The notes below the pieces were generated by a model that searched no databases, was not told where the DNA came from, and saw only the letters and a list, made by a program, of their open reading frames with translations. Of a DNA stretch of 64,000 nt, positions 38,466 to 49,569 are shown in pieces. The DNA comes from Cupriavidus respiraculi. Lineage in GTDB: Bacteria; Pseudomonadota; Gammaproteobacteria; Burkholderiales; Burkholderiaceae. The stretch covers positions 62,001-126,000 of the forward strand of contig NZ_CAJZAH010000005.1 in the NCBI RefSeq assembly GCF_914271545.1, in the 5' to 3' direction. Numbering within the stretch: the first letter of the stretch is position 1; the number at the start of each line of letters is the position of its first letter. Made by a program: the position numbers and the translations under genes.

Positions 38466-39227
38466 GTGACCGCGGCCGTCCTCTCCAGCGTATTTTTGAT
38501 GGCACTGTTGGGCGGTGTCCACTGCGCCGCCATGTGCGGCGGCATCGCGCTGGCGGCCGAATCCGGCGCCCGGGGCGCTGTCACCGTGGTGCCGGCGGTC
38601 GTGCGGCGGCGGCCGCGCGACTGGCTCGTGGAGCAGCTCGCCATGCACGCCGGCCGCCTGCTGACCTATATGGTGCTGGGCGCGGCGCTGGGCGCGCTGG
38701 GCGCCGCCGCGTGGAAGACCCAGTATCTGCCGGTGCAGCGCTGGCTGTTCGGGGCGGGCAGCGCGATGCTGCTGGTGTCGGGCCTCGCCATGCTGGGCAC
38801 CGGCGTGCCCGGCTCCGGACTGGCCGAGCGCCTGCTCGGGCGGATGGGCCGCCGCACCGGCGCGCTGTCCATGGCGTTCCGCAGGGCATCCGGCGGCACG
38901 GGGAACCACGTGCTGGCACGCCGATTCGGCATCGGCCTGGCCTGGGGACTGGTCCCCTGCGGCATGGTGTACGGGGCGCTGGCGCTGGCGCTGCTGGCCG
39001 GCAGCGCCCCGTCGGGCGCACTTGTGATGGGGGTGTTCGGGCTCGGCACGCTGCCCAATCTGCTGATGCTGTCCGGGCTGTCCGGCTATCTGCGGCGCCT
39101 GTCGCGCCGCCCGGCGTTCCGGCTCGGTGCCGGCGCCGCCATCGCGATATTCGGCGCCGCCGGCGTGGTGCGGGCCGCCACGCTGCCCGACACGCTTGCC
39201 GCACACGGCTTCTGCCTGGTGTTCTGA
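38466..39227 (+). CDS. Sulfite exporter TauE/SafE-like membrane protein (COG2836)
   Basis: 253 aa, about six membrane helices. The opening LLGGVHCAAMCGG and the later GLAWGLVPCGMVYG with paired Cys are hallmarks of this group, which is often linked to cbb3 oxidase genes and may take part in copper or redox handling. It starts at GTG 38466. Divergent from fnr with a 146-bp gap. The function is not proven in the family. Confidence 0.85.
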   Translation: MTAAVLSSVFLMALLGGVHCAAMCGGIALAAESGARGAVTVVPAVVRRRPRDWLVEQLAMHAGRLLTYMVLGAALGALGAAAWKTQYLPVQRWLFGAGSAMLLVSGLAMLGTGVPGSGLAERLLGRMGRRTGALSMAFRRASGGTGNHVLARRFGIGLAWGLVPCGMVYGALALALLAGSAPSGALVMGVFGLGTLPNLLMLSGLSGYLRRLSRRPAFRLGAGAAIAIFGAAGVVRAATLPDTLAAHGFCLVF

Positions 39228-39274
39228 GGCGGACGCGGGCGCCGCGCCCGCGCGAGCCCCGGCAAGCAAATCGG

Positions 39275-39304
39275 TTGCGGCGGCGCCCGTGTATGCCATA
39301 CAAT
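39275..39304 (+). promoter_or_regulatory. Sigma-70-like promoter in the scpB upstream region
   Basis: TTGCGG - 18 bp - TACAAT. It lies 647 bp before scpB, so any transcript that reached scpB would have a very long leader. Confidence 0.5.
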
Positions 39305-39950
39305 CCCGGGAACAGCGATAACGCGCCACGCCTTTCATCGTGGCATCGCCAGGCGGCACCGGTTTCCAGAGGTGCCTGCCCAAGGGTCCGGTGGCTTTCG
39401 AACGACTCATCGATTGAAGACCGACCGATTGAACGACCGACCCTATCCCCGCGCATCCGGGTTCCACACGGCAGTTCCAGGCACCATCCGGTCCACCATG
39501 TCTTCCTTGCCTTCCGGCTCCAGCGATCCGGCGAGGCGGTCGAGGGCGACAGGCGGGCGGCGGTGCGGACGCCGCGATCGGTAATCACGGCACCAGCCGG
39601 CGGGCGGCGAAGCGAATCGCGCAGGAACGATATCCGTTTTTATTCTTGCTGACCGGGCGGTCGAGGTCGCCCCGGACATGTCCGCCAATAGGGGAGAGGC
39701 GCGACGCAAGAGGTTCTGCAGCCGGCAAATAGCGCGAGCAATATCGCAGGCAGCGCCGGCGGCCGAACGATTCTCCTGCCGGACCGAACCGGCATTCGAA
39801 GCAAAACAAACAGGCGCTCGCGCCCGATGCCTTGCATCAGGGCTCGCTCCGCGATGAATGGCGGCGGCATTCCAGACCGCTGGATCCGAAAATCTCCGGT
39901 GCGCCCGGCTACCCGGGCGCAGGTGCAAAGACAGGCTGCACACAATCAAT
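39305..39950. other. 646-bp stretch without a supported gene
   Basis: It follows the SafE-like gene and leads to scpB. Only short frames are present, none with convincing protein features. GC is lower in the second half. Repeated GACCGA motifs occur near 39419-39442. It could be a long leader, a small-RNA locus or an eroded gene. Confidence 0.6.
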
Positions 39951-40796
39951 ATGAATACCCAAGAGGCGAAAATCGTCCTCGAGACCGCGCTGATCTGCGC
40001 GCAGGAGCCGTTGCGCGTCAGTGACCTGCGGCGCTTGTTTGCCGACGATCTGGGCGCCGACACGATCCGTGTCCTGCTGGACGAGCTGCGGCGGGACTGG
40101 GAGCCGCGGGGCGTCGAACTGGTGGCGCTGGCCAGCGGCTGGCGCTTCCAGAGCCGGCCCGCGATGCGGGAATACCTGGACCGCCTGAATCCGGAAAAGC
40201 CGCCGAAGTATTCGCGCGCCGTCATGGAGACGCTGGCCATCATCGCCTATCGCCAGCCCGTGACCCGGGGCGATATCGAGGAAATCCGGGGCGTCACGGT
40301 CAGCACCGAAGTCGTCAAGAAGCTGGAGGACCGCGGCTGGATCGAGGTCATCGGCCATCGGGACGTGCCGGGCAAGCCGGCGCTCTACGCCACCACCAAG
40401 GCCTTCCTGGACGACCTCGGGCTGCGCACGCTGGACGAGCTGCCGCCGCTGGAGGATCCGCAGGCCCAGGCCCAGGCGGCGCTGCTGAACCAGCAGGCCA
40501 TCGACTTCGAGGCGGTCGCCACGGCCGCCGGCGCGGACGAGGAAACCTTCGCCGCGCCGCTGAACGGCCATGCCAGCGAGACGCTGGCCGAGGCCGACGG
40601 CGCGGCCCAGCACCCGGCGGCAGCGGAGGCGGCGACCGAAGCGGCGCCCGCCGGCACCGAACACAACGAACCGGTTGCGACAGCCAACGGCTTCCCCACG
40701 GAAGGCACGTCGGGCGATTCGCTTGCCGAAGACGAGGCCGCTCCCACGGCCACTCCGTCGCACCCCAGCGAGCACGACGAGCGCGTGTCCAACTGA
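39951..40796 (+). CDS. scpB: ScpB, segregation and condensation protein B
   Basis: 281 aa. The twin winged-helix core is at about 1-180 ([29 protein letters not shown] is the family block). ScpB joins SMC and ScpA in the bacterial condensin. The last 90 or so residues are acidic and Ala/Glu/Thr-rich, probably disordered. scpA is not beside it. rluB starts 5 bp later. The ATG gives [14 protein letters not shown], matching known starts. Confidence 0.93.
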   Translation: MNTQEAKIVLETALICAQEPLRVSDLRRLFADDLGADTIRVLLDELRRDWEPRGVELVALASGWRFQSRPAMREYLDRLNPEKPPKYSRAVMETLAIIAYRQPVTRGDIEEIRGVTVSTEVVKKLEDRGWIEVIGHRDVPGKPALYATTKAFLDDLGLRTLDELPPLEDPQAQAQAALLNQQAIDFEAVATAAGADEETFAAPLNGHASETLAEADGAAQHPAAAEAATEAAPAGTEHNEPVATANGFPTEGTSGDSLAEDEAAPTATPSHPSEHDERVSN

Positions 40797-40801
40797 CTTT
40801 C

Positions 40802-42667
40802 ATGCAACAACCGACAGTGAACAATTTGTCCGACAACATCGACCAAGAGGTCCGCCAGGCAGACGCGCCCGGCAAAGCGGGTGCCGACGGCGCCGACTCC
40901 GGCGCGGCCGCCGACGGCGCGCCGCGCCGCAAGGGGCTGCGCCGCGGTCTGCGGAATCTGGTCGCATCGCGTCGGCAGGCCTCGCAGGACCGCGAAGCCG
41001 GCCGCGACGACAGCGGCGGCGAGTCCGCGTCCGAGGCCGGCGCCGGCAACGGCGCCAACGGCCCGCAAGGCGCCGCTCCCGCGCCGCGTGGCGATGCCGG
41101 CCGTGGCGCACCGCGCGGCCGCGGCAAGCGCAAGCCCGCCGCCGAGGGCGACGCCCCGCGCGAAGGCGCGCCGCGCCGCCGCCAGCAGGGCGGCCAGCGT
41201 GGCGAAGGCCAGCAGCGTGCCGAGGGCGGCAACGGCCAGGGCGGCCAGGGCAACCCCCGCGGCCAGGCCCGCAAGGGCGGGGCGGGCAAGGGTGGTGGCG
41301 CCGGCAAGGCCCGCGCACCGCAGGCCGCCGCGCCGGCGGACAAGGGCGGCGCCTCGGGCGAGGACCTGTTCCGCTTCGTCATCTCGGGCCAGTACGATGC
41401 CGACGGCGGCGCCGTGCCGCGCGGCAAGGCCAAGCCGGTGCGGGAGCTCTCGGCCGACGACGATGCGCCTAAGCTGCACAAGGTGCTGGCCGAAGGCGGC
41501 CTGGGCTCGCGCCGCGAGATGGAAGAGCTGATCCTGCAGGGCCGCGTCTCGGTCAATGGCCTGCCCGCGCATATCGGCCAGCGCATCCTGCCGACCGACC
41601 AGGTTCGCGTGAACGGCAAGCTGATCCACCGCAAGGTCAGCAGCAAGCCGCCGCGCGTGCTCCTGTATCACAAGCCGGCCGGCGAGATCGTCAGCCAGTC
41701 GGACCCGGAAGGCCGTCCCACGGTGTTCGACAGCCTGCCGCGCATCAAGGCGGGCAAGTGGGTGGCGGTGGGCCGGCTGGACTTCAATACCGAGGGCCTG
41801 CTGATCTTCACCACCTCGGGCGATATCGCGAACCGCTTCATGCATCCGCGCTACGGCGTGGAGCGCGAATATGCGGTGCGCACGCTGGGCGAGCTGGCCG
41901 AGGCCGATCGCCAGCGCCTGCTGCACGGCATCAAGCTCGATGACGGCGAGGCGAACTTCCTGCGCATCGCCGACGGCGGCGGCGAAGGCGTCAACCAGTG
42001 GTACCACGTGGCGCTGACCGAGGGCCGCAACCGCGAAGTGCGCCGCATGTTCGAGGCCGTCGGCCTGACCGTCTCGCGCCTGATCCGCACCCGCTATGGC
42101 CAGTTCCTGCTGCCGCGCGGCCTCAAGCGCGGCCGCTGGCAGGAGCTGGAGGCCGACGACGTGCGTGCGCTGATGGGCACCATCGGCCTGAAGGCACCGG
42201 CCAAGAACGGTGCCGGCAAGGGCGGTGGGGCCACCAAGGTGGGCGGCCGCAAGGCGCGCGCGCAGGCGGCCATCGACGGCATGCCGATGCATACCGGCAT
42301 GGACGGCCTGCCGCGCTTCAACAAGGAAGCGCCGCGTGGCGGCGGCGCCGCGCGCGGCCAGCCGGATCCGATGCAGACCTCGATGGGCTATATCAACGGC
42401 CCGACGCTGCTGACCTCGCACTCGGCCAAGTTCGGCGGTGGCATGGGCGGATTGCCCGGCATGGGCGGGCTCGGCGGCGGCGCGGGCGGTGGCAAGGGCG
42501 GCCAGCGCGGCCCCCGTGGTGTGCGCGGTCAGGCGCAGCCCCAGGGGCAGGCGCAGCCACGTGGCCGTGCCCCACGACGGGGCGGCGAGGCCAACGGCAA
42601 TGTGGCCCCCAAGGCTGCCAAGCCCGGCGGCAACCGGCGCCCCCGCACGCGGGACGGCAATCGCTGA
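40802..42667 (+). CDS. rluB: RluB, 23S rRNA pseudouridine synthase (U2605)
   Basis: 621 aa, much longer than the usual 280-300 for E. coli RluB. The S4 RNA-binding domain starts near 223 ([21 protein letters not shown]) and is followed by the RsuA/RluB catalytic domain with Asp327 in [11 protein letters not shown]. The first 220 residues are Arg/Gly/Ala/Gln-rich and basic; the last 150 or so are Gly-rich with RG-like repeats. These low-complexity arms are typical of Burkholderiales and probably bind RNA. Confidence 0.93.
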   Translation: MQQPTVNNLSDNIDQEVRQADAPGKAGADGADSGAAADGAPRRKGLRRGLRNLVASRRQASQDREAGRDDSGGESASEAGAGNGANGPQGAAPAPRGDAGRGAPRGRGKRKPAAEGDAPREGAPRRRQQGGQRGEGQQRAEGGNGQGGQGNPRGQARKGGAGKGGGAGKARAPQAAAPADKGGASGEDLFRFVISGQYDADGGAVPRGKAKPVRELSADDDAPKLHKVLAEGGLGSRREMEELILQGRVSVNGLPAHIGQRILPTDQVRVNGKLIHRKVSSKPPRVLLYHKPAGEIVSQSDPEGRPTVFDSLPRIKAGKWVAVGRLDFNTEGLLIFTTSGDIANRFMHPRYGVEREYAVRTLGELAEADRQRLLHGIKLDDGEANFLRIADGGGEGVNQWYHVALTEGRNREVRRMFEAVGLTVSRLIRTRYGQFLLPRGLKRGRWQELEADDVRALMGTIGLKAPAKNGAGKGGGATKVGGRKARAQAAIDGMPMHTGMDGLPRFNKEAPRGGGAARGQPDPMQTSMGYINGPTLLTSHSAKFGGGMGGLPGMGGLGGGAGGGKGGQRGPRGVRGQAQPQGQAQPRGRAPRRGGEANGNVAPKAAKPGGNRRPRTRDGNR

Positions 42668-42684
42668 ATTTGTCCGCGGCGGCG

Positions 42685-42699
42685 CCGGCATATTGCCGG
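42685..42699. repeat. Short hairpin after rluB
   Basis: CCGGCA-TAT-TGCCGG, 6-bp stem. No T run follows directly. It may mark the rluB mRNA end. Confidence 0.4.
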
Positions 42700-42715
42700 A
42701 ATGCCGCCAGTTGCT

Positions 42716-42744
42716 TTGCCTTTTGGGGATTGTCCGCGTATAAT
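42716..42744 (+). promoter_or_regulatory. Sigma-70 promoter of the rimP-nusA-infB operon
   Basis: TTGCCT - 17 bp - TATAAT, the best -10 in the window. The start is expected near 42751, about 300 bp before rimP. Confidence 0.85.
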
Positions 42745-42788
42745 CCCCATCTATTCAAAAAGTCATCCTCCAAAGGGGTGGGCGAATG

Positions 42789-42813
42789 ATGGGCATTGCG
42801 CCCATTTTTTTTT
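42789..42813 (+). terminator. Leader terminator (attenuator) ahead of rimP
   Basis: Stem ATGGGC/GCCCAT (42789-42794 with 42800-42805), loop ATTGC, then nine T (42805-42813). It lies about 40 bp after the promoter start. TGGGCG at 42779-42784 can pair with the same right arm (CGCCCA at 42799-42804) in an alternative fold, which suggests attenuation. Confidence 0.75.
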
Positions 42814-43053
42814 GGTTCGCCCGTTTTGTTTTCCCCTGGCGTCCCCATCGTGGTGCGGGAGGAAGCAGGCAGGCAGACCGCGGATGGTTCGCGGTGTTCG
42901 CCGCCGGTTTATCGTGGATGGTGGCGCGAATGCGCCGCCGATATGTCGCGGTCCCGGCGCGGACCCGGCGGTCCGCAAGGATACGCGGCGGCCTCGTCGC
43001 AATCATGGCCGCCTCGCCTGTCCCCAGGTTGATGGCCAATTTTCGGAAATACA

Positions 43054-43542
43054 GTGCATCTGGCAGATTTGATCGAAACCACCCTGATTGGCATGGGGTA
43101 CGAGCTGGTTGAGCTCGAACGCGCTCCGCAGGGACTCTTGCGCGTATACATCGATCAGCCTGACACCGGCATTGCCATTGAGGACTGCGAGAAGGTGAGC
43201 CGCCAGCTCACCCACGTGCTGACGGTCGAGAACGTCGACTACGAGCGCCTCGAAGTGTCCTCGCCGGGGCTGGACCGGCCGTTGAAGAAGCTGGCGGACT
43301 ACGTCCGTTTCGCCGGCGAGCAGGCGCGGATCACGCTGCGCCTGCCGGTCAACGGTCAGAAGAACTTCGTCGGCACCCTGCAGGCTCCGACCGGTGAACC
43401 CGGCGCGGAACACATCGGGCTGGAGTTCGAAGGCAAGGACGGCCTGGCGCTGCTGGAATTCGCCGTATCCGATGTCGACAAGGCACGCCTGGTGCCGGTG
43501 ATCGACTTCAAAGGAAATCAAAGAAAAGGGAACAAGCAATGA
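43054..43542 (+). CDS. rimP: RimP, 30S ribosome maturation factor
   Basis: 162 aa. [10 protein letters not shown] and [12 protein letters not shown] are family motifs. The N-terminal alpha/beta domain is followed by a C-terminal SH3-like domain. It assists 30S assembly. It uses a GTG start; no ATG is placed correctly. The end overlaps nusA by 4 bases. First gene of the translation operon. Confidence 0.95.
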   Translation: MHLADLIETTLIGMGYELVELERAPQGLLRVYIDQPDTGIAIEDCEKVSRQLTHVLTVENVDYERLEVSSPGLDRPLKKLADYVRFAGEQARITLRLPVNGQKNFVGTLQAPTGEPGAEHIGLEFEGKDGLALLEFAVSDVDKARLVPVIDFKGNQRKGNKQ

Positions 43543-45014
43543 GCCGCGAAGTTCTGTTGCTCGTCGATGCGCTTGCGCGTGAGAAGAACGTCGACAAGGA
43601 TGTGGTATTCGGTGCGCTGGAAGCGGCTCTCGCTTCGGCCACCAAGAAGCGTTTCGAGGAAGACGTCGATATCCGCGTGGCCATCGACCGCGAGACCGGC
43701 GAACACGAGACCTTCCGTCGCTGGCTGGTCGTTCCCGACGAACAGGGCCTGCAGGAGCCGGACAAGCAGATTCTGCTGTTCGAGGCGCGCGACCAGGATC
43801 CGAACATCAACCTGGAAGATTTCGTCGAGGAGCAGATCGAGTCGGTCGAGTTCGGCCGTATCGGTGCCCAGGCCGCCAAGCAGGTGATCCTGCAGAAGAT
43901 CCGCGACGCCGAGCGCGAGCAGATCCTCAACGATTATCTGGACCGCGGCGAGAAGATCATGACCGGCACGGTCAAGCGTGCCGACAAGAAGGGCCTGATC
44001 GTGGAATCCGGCCGGGTGGAAGCCCTGCTGGCACGGGATCAGATGATTCCGAAGGAAAACCTGCGCACCGGCGACCGCGTCCGCGCCTATATTCTGAATG
44101 TCGACCGCACCGCGCGCGGCCCGCAGATCGAGCTGTCGCGCACGTCGCCGCAGTTCCTGATCAAGCTGTTCGAGAACGAAGTTCCCGAAATGGAGCAGGG
44201 CCTGCTGGAGATCAAGGCGGCGGCGCGCGATCCTGGCGTGCGCGCCAAGATCGCCGTGGTGGCGCATGACAAGCGCATTGACCCGATCGGTACCTGCGTC
44301 GGCGTGCGTGGCACGCGCGTGACCGCGGTGCGCAACGAGATCGGCGGCGAGGCGGTGGACATCGTGCTGTGGTCGGAAGACCCGGCGCAGTTCGTGATCG
44401 GCGCCCTGGCGCCGGCGCAGGTGCAATCGATCGTCGTCGACGAGGAAAAGCACAGCATGGACGTGGTGGTGGACGAGGAAAACCTCGCCGTCTCCATCGG
44501 CCGCAGCGGTCAGAACGTACGCCTGGCGTCCGAGCTGACCGGCTGGCAGATCAACATCATGACGCAGGAAGAATCGGCGCAGAAGCAGGCCGAGGAAAGC
44601 GAAGTGGTGCGCAAGCTGTTCATGGCGAAGCTGGACGTGGATCAGGAGGTTGCCGACATCCTGATCGACGAAGGTTTCTCCTCGCTGGAAGAAGTGGCCT
44701 ATGTGCCCATCAGCGAAATGATGGAGATCGAGGCCTTCGACGAGGACACGGTCAATGAACTGCGCAATCGTGCACGCGATGCGCTGTTGACGATGGAACT
44801 GGCCCGGGAAGAAAAGGTGGAAGCGGTATCGCAGGATCTGCGCTCGCTCGACGGCCTCAACCCGGAACTGATCGGCAAGCTGGCCCAAGGTGATATTCAC
44901 ACGCGCGACGACCTGGCCGAACTGGCCGTCGACGAGCTGGTCGAGATGACCGGCATCAGCGAGGAAGACGCCAAGGCGCTGATCATGAAAGCACGGGAAC
45001 ACTGGTTCAACTGA
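43539..45014 (+). CDS. nusA: NusA, transcription elongation/termination factor
   Basis: 491 aa. The RNA polymerase-binding N-terminal domain is at about 1-125. It is followed by S1 (about 135-200), KH1 and KH2 (about 230-345, with [13 protein letters not shown] and [12 protein letters not shown]) and two C-terminal acidic repeats. It regulates pausing, termination and antitermination. In enteric bacteria NusA feeds back on its own operon leader, which may relate to the terminator at 42789. Confidence 0.96.
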   Translation: MSREVLLLVDALAREKNVDKDVVFGALEAALASATKKRFEEDVDIRVAIDRETGEHETFRRWLVVPDEQGLQEPDKQILLFEARDQDPNINLEDFVEEQIESVEFGRIGAQAAKQVILQKIRDAEREQILNDYLDRGEKIMTGTVKRADKKGLIVESGRVEALLARDQMIPKENLRTGDRVRAYILNVDRTARGPQIELSRTSPQFLIKLFENEVPEMEQGLLEIKAAARDPGVRAKIAVVAHDKRIDPIGTCVGVRGTRVTAVRNEIGGEAVDIVLWSEDPAQFVIGALAPAQVQSIVVDEEKHSMDVVVDEENLAVSIGRSGQNVRLASELTGWQINIMTQEESAQKQAEESEVVRKLFMAKLDVDQEVADILIDEGFSSLEEVAYVPISEMMEIEAFDEDTVNELRNRARDALLTMELAREEKVEAVSQDLRSLDGLNPELIGKLAQGDIHTRDDLAELAVDELVEMTGISEEDAKALIMKAREHWFN

Positions 45015-45089
45015 GGGACACGTTCGCATAGAGCGCGCTTTCCGCACAAGACTGTCCCGACGTAGAAACCGAGCATTGAAAGGGTTTGA

Positions 45090-47978
45090 ATGGCAAGCAC
45101 AACAGTTGCCCAACTGGCCGCAGAACTAAGTCGCAGCGCAGCTGCCCTGCTGGAACAATTGCAGGCAGCTGGGGTGGGCAAGACGACGTCCGACGACGTC
45201 ATCACCGAATCCGACAAGGCCAAGTTGCTGGATTATCTGAAGCGGTCGCACGGGCAGGCCGATGACGGCTCGCGCAAGAAGATCACGCTGACCAAGCGCG
45301 AGACTTCGGAGATCCGTCAGGCGGACGCTACGGGCAAGACCCGTACCGTCCAGGTCGAGGTGCGGAAGAAGCGCGTGCTGATCAAGCGCGACGAAGCTTC
45401 CGCCGACGCCGGCGCGGATGGCCAGGAGATGGCCGCATCGGTGGTCGACGAAGCGGAAAATGCCCGCCGCGAGGAAGAGGAGCGCCGCCAGGCGGAGCTG
45501 CTGGCTCGCCAGGAAGCCGAGCTGAAGGCGCGGCAGGAAGCCGCCGAACGCGAGGAGGCCGAGCGCCGCGCGCGTCAGGAAGCGCTGGAGGCGGAAGAAC
45601 GCCGCCAGGCCGAACTCGCCGCCCGCAAGGCGGAAGAGGAAGCCGCCGCGCTGCGCGCCGTCAGCGACGCTGCGCAGGACGACGCGTCCCGCAAGAAGGC
45701 CGAGGACGACAAGGTGCGCCTTGCCGCCGAGCGTGAGGCCGCCCAGAAGGCCGCGGACGATGCCAAGGCCGCCGCCGACAAGGTGCGCGCCGAGCAGGAC
45801 GCCGCCCGCAAGCGCCGCGAGGCCGCCGAGGCCGAGGCCCGCGCCATCCAGCAGATGCTGAATGCGCCGGCCCGCGTGCTCAAGGCGCCGTCGGAGCGCA
45901 AGGCCGAGGAAAAGAAGGCCGAGCAGACCGGCACGCTGCACAAGCCGGTGAAGCCGGCCGGCGCGACCGACGCGAAGAAGGACGAGAAGAAGCCGGTGAC
46001 GGCCACGGCAACCACGACGGTCGACAAGAAGACCGGCAAGGTGGTCAAGGGCACGTCGTCGACCTGGCAGGACGAAGGTTCGCGCAAGAAGGGCAGCGGC
46101 CTGAAGACGCGCGGCGACTCGTCGGGCGGCGTGGGCGGCTGGCGCGGTGGTCCGCGCGGCCGCGGCGGCCGTCATCAGCAGGACGACAGCCGCAGCAACT
46201 TCCAGGCGCCGACCGAGCCGGTGGTGCGCGAGGTGCATGTGCCCGAAACCGTGTCTGTCGCCGATCTGGCGCACAAGATGGCGGTCAAGGCCTCCGAGGT
46301 CATCAAGCAGATGATGAAGCTCGGCCAGATGGTGACCATCAACCAGGTGCTGGACCAGGAAACCGCCATGATCGTGGTGGAGGAAATGGGCCACAAGGCG
46401 CTGGCGGCCAAGCTGGACGATCCGGAAGCGCTGCTGGTGGTGGGCGAGGACCATGGCGATGCGGAGCAGTTGCCGCGTCCGCCGGTGGTGACCGTGATGG
46501 GCCACGTCGACCACGGCAAGACCTCGCTGCTCGACTACATCCGCCGCGCCAAGGTGGCGGCGGGCGAAGCGGGCGGCATCACCCAGCATATCGGTGCCTA
46601 CCACGTGGAAACCGAGCGTGGCGTGATCACCTTCCTGGATACCCCGGGCCACGAGGCCTTCACGGCCATGCGTGCCCGCGGTGCCAAGGCGACCGACATC
46701 GTGATTCTGGTGGTGGCCGCGGACGACGGCGTGATGCCGCAGACCAAGGAAGCCATCGCCCACGCGAAGGCGGCCGGCGTGCCGATCGTGGTGGCCATCA
46801 ACAAGATGGACAAGCCCGAGGCCAATCCCGACCGCGTCAAGCAGGAACTGGTGGCCGAGCAGGTGTTGCCGGAAGAGTACGGCGGCGACTCGCCGTTCGT
46901 GCCCGTGTCCGCCAAGACCGGTGCCGGCATCGACGACCTGCTGGAGCAGGTGCTGCTGCAGGCCGAAGTGCTGGAACTGAAGGCGCCGGTCGATGCGCCG
47001 GCCAAGGGCCTGGTGGTGGAAGCCCAGCTCGACAAGGGCAAGGGTCCGATCGCCACCATCCTGGTCACCAGCGGCACGCTCAAGCGTGGCGACGTGGTGC
47101 TGGCCGGCAGCGCCTACGGCCGCGTGCGTGCCATGCTGGACGAGAACAGCAAGCCGACCAAGGAAGCCGGCCCGTCGATCCCGGTCGAAATCCAGGGCCT
47201 GTCCGAGGTTCCGGCCGCGGGCGAGGAAGTGCTGGTGTTGCCGGACGAGCGCAAGGCCCGCGAAATCGCGCTGTTCCGCCAGGGCAAGTTCCGCGACGTG
47301 AAGCTGGCCAAGCAGCAGGCGGCCAAGCTCGAGACGATGCTGGAGCAGATGGCCGAGGGCGAGGTGCAGACGCTGCCGCTGATCGTCAAGGCCGACGTGC
47401 AGGGTTCGCAGGAAGCGCTGGTGCAGTCGCTGCAGAAGCTGTCGACCGACGAAGTGCGCGTGCAGATCGTGCACGCCGCCGTGGGTGGCATCACGGAGTC
47501 CGACGTCAACCTGGCCACGGCATCGAAGGCCGTGATCATCGGCTTCAACGTGCGCGCCGACGCAGGCTCGCGCAAGCTGGCCGAGAACAACGGCATCGAC
47601 ATCCGCTACTACAACATCATTTACGATGCGGTGGACGAGATCAAGGCGGCGATGTCGGGCATGCTGGCGCCGGAGAAGCGCGAGGTCGTGATCGGCCAGG
47701 TCGAGGTGCGCCAGGTATTCCGCGTGCCGAAGATCGGCGCGGTGGCCGGTTGTATGGTCACCGACGGTACGGTCAAGCGCGGTGCCTTCGTGCGCGTGCT
47801 GCGCAACAACGTCGTGCAGTTCTCGGGCGAGCTCGATTCGCTCAAGCGCTTCAAGGACGATGTCAAGGAAGTCAAGCAAGGCTTCGAGTGCGGTCTGTCG
47901 ATCAAGAACTTCAACGACGTTCAGGAAGGCGACCAGCTCGAAGTGTATGAAATCACCGAGGTGGCGCGCTCGCTGTAA
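45090..47978 (+). CDS. infB: Translation initiation factor IF-2
   Basis: 962 aa. The small N-terminal fold (about 1-55) is followed by a long charged coiled-coil or linker region (about 110-370) rich in Glu, Arg, Ala and Lys. The GTPase domain begins near 465, with G1 GHVDHGKT at 471-478, G3 DTPGHE and G4 NKMD. The C-terminal domains bind fMet-tRNA. GTP-dependent positioning of initiator tRNA on the 30S subunit. Full length for Burkholderiales. Confidence 0.96.
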   Translation: MASTTVAQLAAELSRSAAALLEQLQAAGVGKTTSDDVITESDKAKLLDYLKRSHGQADDGSRKKITLTKRETSEIRQADATGKTRTVQVEVRKKRVLIKRDEASADAGADGQEMAASVVDEAENARREEEERRQAELLARQEAELKARQEAAEREEAERRARQEALEAEERRQAELAARKAEEEAAALRAVSDAAQDDASRKKAEDDKVRLAAEREAAQKAADDAKAAADKVRAEQDAARKRREAAEAEARAIQQMLNAPARVLKAPSERKAEEKKAEQTGTLHKPVKPAGATDAKKDEKKPVTATATTTVDKKTGKVVKGTSSTWQDEGSRKKGSGLKTRGDSSGGVGGWRGGPRGRGGRHQQDDSRSNFQAPTEPVVREVHVPETVSVADLAHKMAVKASEVIKQMMKLGQMVTINQVLDQETAMIVVEEMGHKALAAKLDDPEALLVVGEDHGDAEQLPRPPVVTVMGHVDHGKTSLLDYIRRAKVAAGEAGGITQHIGAYHVETERGVITFLDTPGHEAFTAMRARGAKATDIVILVVAADDGVMPQTKEAIAHAKAAGVPIVVAINKMDKPEANPDRVKQELVAEQVLPEEYGGDSPFVPVSAKTGAGIDDLLEQVLLQAEVLELKAPVDAPAKGLVVEAQLDKGKGPIATILVTSGTLKRGDVVLAGSAYGRVRAMLDENSKPTKEAGPSIPVEIQGLSEVPAAGEEVLVLPDERKAREIALFRQGKFRDVKLAKQQAAKLETMLEQMAEGEVQTLPLIVKADVQGSQEALVQSLQKLSTDEVRVQIVHAAVGGITESDVNLATASKAVIIGFNVRADAGSRKLAENNGIDIRYYNIIYDAVDEIKAAMSGMLAPEKREVVIGQVEVRQVFRVPKIGAVAGCMVTDGTVKRGAFVRVLRNNVVQFSGELDSLKRFKDDVKEVKQGFECGLSIKNFNDVQEGDQLEVYEITEVARSL

Positions 47979-48054
47979 GGCGGCGCACGGCGGCGGGTCC
48001 GGTTCACGGGCCCGCCGGCACTACCTCACGGAGCCGACCTCACGGTCGTATTGA

Positions 48055-48423
48055 ATGGCCAAGAAAGGCAATATCTCTTCCCGCAACCTGCGCCTGTCCG
48101 ACCAGATCCAGAAGGACCTGGCCGAGATGATCCAGCGCGAGCTGCGCGACCCCCGCCTGGGGCTCGTCACGCTGCAATCGGTCGCGCTGACCCCGGACTA
48201 TGCGCACGCCAAGGTGTACTTCACCGTGCTGGGCGCGGAGCCCGAGGACGCGGCGGCCATCCTGAACGAGAAATCCGGCTACCTGCATTCGCTGCTGTAC
48301 AAGCGGCTGCATATCCATACCGTGCCGACGCTGCGGTTCTTCCACGATACGTCGGTCGAACACGCGATCAAGATGTCGCAACTGATCAACGAGGCGAATG
48401 CCACGCCGCCGAAGGACGACTGA
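48055..48423 (+). CDS. rbfA: RbfA, ribosome-binding factor A
   Basis: 122 aa. KH-like fold with [22 protein letters not shown] at the N-terminus and the [12 protein letters not shown] motif near the C-terminus. Needed for 16S rRNA 5' end processing and growth in the cold. It lies 76 bp after infB and 94 bp before truB. Confidence 0.95.
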   Translation: MAKKGNISSRNLRLSDQIQKDLAEMIQRELRDPRLGLVTLQSVALTPDYAHAKVYFTVLGAEPEDAAAILNEKSGYLHSLLYKRLHIHTVPTLRFFHDTSVEHAIKMSQLINEANATPPKDD

Positions 48424-48517
48424 ACGCTGTCGTCCGTCCGAGTCGCCAGTCCGGCCCGCCTAGGCGGGCCGTGCTGTTTCTGCGGCATGCGCCTTCGCTC
48501 CCATCCCGTTCCGTTTC

Positions 48518-49477
48518 ATGACCGCTCCCAACGATAACGCCGCACCCCAGCGCCCGCCGCGGCTGCCGCGCCGCGATGTGCACGGCGTGCTGCTGCTCGA
48601 CAAGCCCCTGGGCCTGTCGTCCAACGATGCGCTGGTGCGCGCCAAGCGCCTGCTGCGCGCGCAGAAGGCCGGCCACACCGGTACGCTCGATCCGCTGGCC
48701 AGCGGCCTGCTGCCGCTGTGCTTCGGGGAGGCGACCAAGTTCTCGCAGGACCTGCTGGAGGCAGACAAGACGTACGAGGCCGTGGTGCGGCTGGGCCAGA
48801 AGACCAGCACCGGCGACGCGGAGGGCGAGGTCATCGCCGAGCGGCCGGTGCACTGCGACATCGAGGCGGTGAAGGCCGCGCTGCTCCGGTTCACCGGCGA
48901 GATAGAACAGGTGCCGCCGATGCATTCGGCGCTGAAGAAGGATGGCCGTCCGCTGTACGAGTACGCACGTGCCGGGCAGACGGTCGAGCGCGCGGCGCGT
49001 CGCGTCACCATCCGGGAGATCGCCTTGCTGTCGTCCGGCCTGCCCGGGACGCCGGAGTTCGCCATGCGCGTGACCTGCAGCAAGGGCACCTATATCCGGA
49101 CGCTGGGCGAAGACATTGGCGAGACGCTAGGCTGCGGTGCGCACCTGACCGCGTTGCGGCGTACCGGCGTCGGCGACCTGTCGCTGGCCGGCGCGGTGAC
49201 GCTGGAGCAGCTGGAGGCGGTCTCCGACGAGGAGCGTCCGGCGCTGCTGGCGCCCGTGGACGCGCTGCTGCAGCGCTGTCCCGTGGTGGTGCTCGACGCC
49301 GCGGCGATGACCCGCTTCCTGCAGGGCCAGCGCATCGCCGCGCGCGACCTGCCCGCCGGTGCCGCGCCGGAGGAGGGCGCGCTGGCGCGCGTCTATGGCG
49401 GCGAGCCGCGCCGTCTGCTGGGCGTGGCGCGGATGCGCGAAGGCGCGCTGCGGCCGGAGCGGCTGGTAAAGCTGTAG
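48518..49477 (+). CDS. truB: TruB, tRNA pseudouridine-55 synthase
   Basis: 319 aa. Motif LLDKPLGLSSNDAL is followed by the catalytic Asp in GHTGTLDPLASGLLP, then RVTCSKGTYIRTLGEDIG. It modifies U55 in the T loop of tRNAs. Last gene of the operon, closed by a bidirectional terminator. Confidence 0.95.
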   Translation: MTAPNDNAAPQRPPRLPRRDVHGVLLLDKPLGLSSNDALVRAKRLLRAQKAGHTGTLDPLASGLLPLCFGEATKFSQDLLEADKTYEAVVRLGQKTSTGDAEGEVIAERPVHCDIEAVKAALLRFTGEIEQVPPMHSALKKDGRPLYEYARAGQTVERAARRVTIREIALLSSGLPGTPEFAMRVTCSKGTYIRTLGEDIGETLGCGAHLTALRRTGVGDLSLAGAVTLEQLEAVSDEERPALLAPVDALLQRCPVVVLDAAAMTRFLQGQRIAARDLPAGAAPEEGALARVYGGEPRRLLGVARMREGALRPERLVKL

Positions 49478-49501
49478 ACCGGCGCGCTGGCGTACGAAGC
49501 A

Positions 49502-49533
49502 AAAAAGGGGCGCCCGCATGGGCGCCCCTTTTT
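49502..49533. terminator. Bidirectional terminator between truB and emrB
   Basis: AAAAAGGGGCGCCC (49502-49515), loop GCAT, GGGCGCCCCTTTTT (49520-49533): a 14-bp perfect stem with an A run and a T run, so it serves both convergent operons. Confidence 0.95.
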
Positions 49534-49569
49534 GCTTGCTGCCGATTCCCCTCGTGTCGCGCGTACCGC

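Noticed and set aside
37594-38505. FNR start at the ATG at 38505 giving 303 aa
   Set aside because: The first 62 residues have no family match, and TTG 38319 gives the normal length with all four cysteines.
42786-43112. Small ORF over the rimP leader terminator
   Set aside because: It runs through a hairpin and poly-T tract and overlaps the rimP start in another frame, with no protein features.
45126-47879. A 917-aa frame antisense to infB
   Set aside because: Same reason: no motifs, and IF-2 is complete on the other strand.
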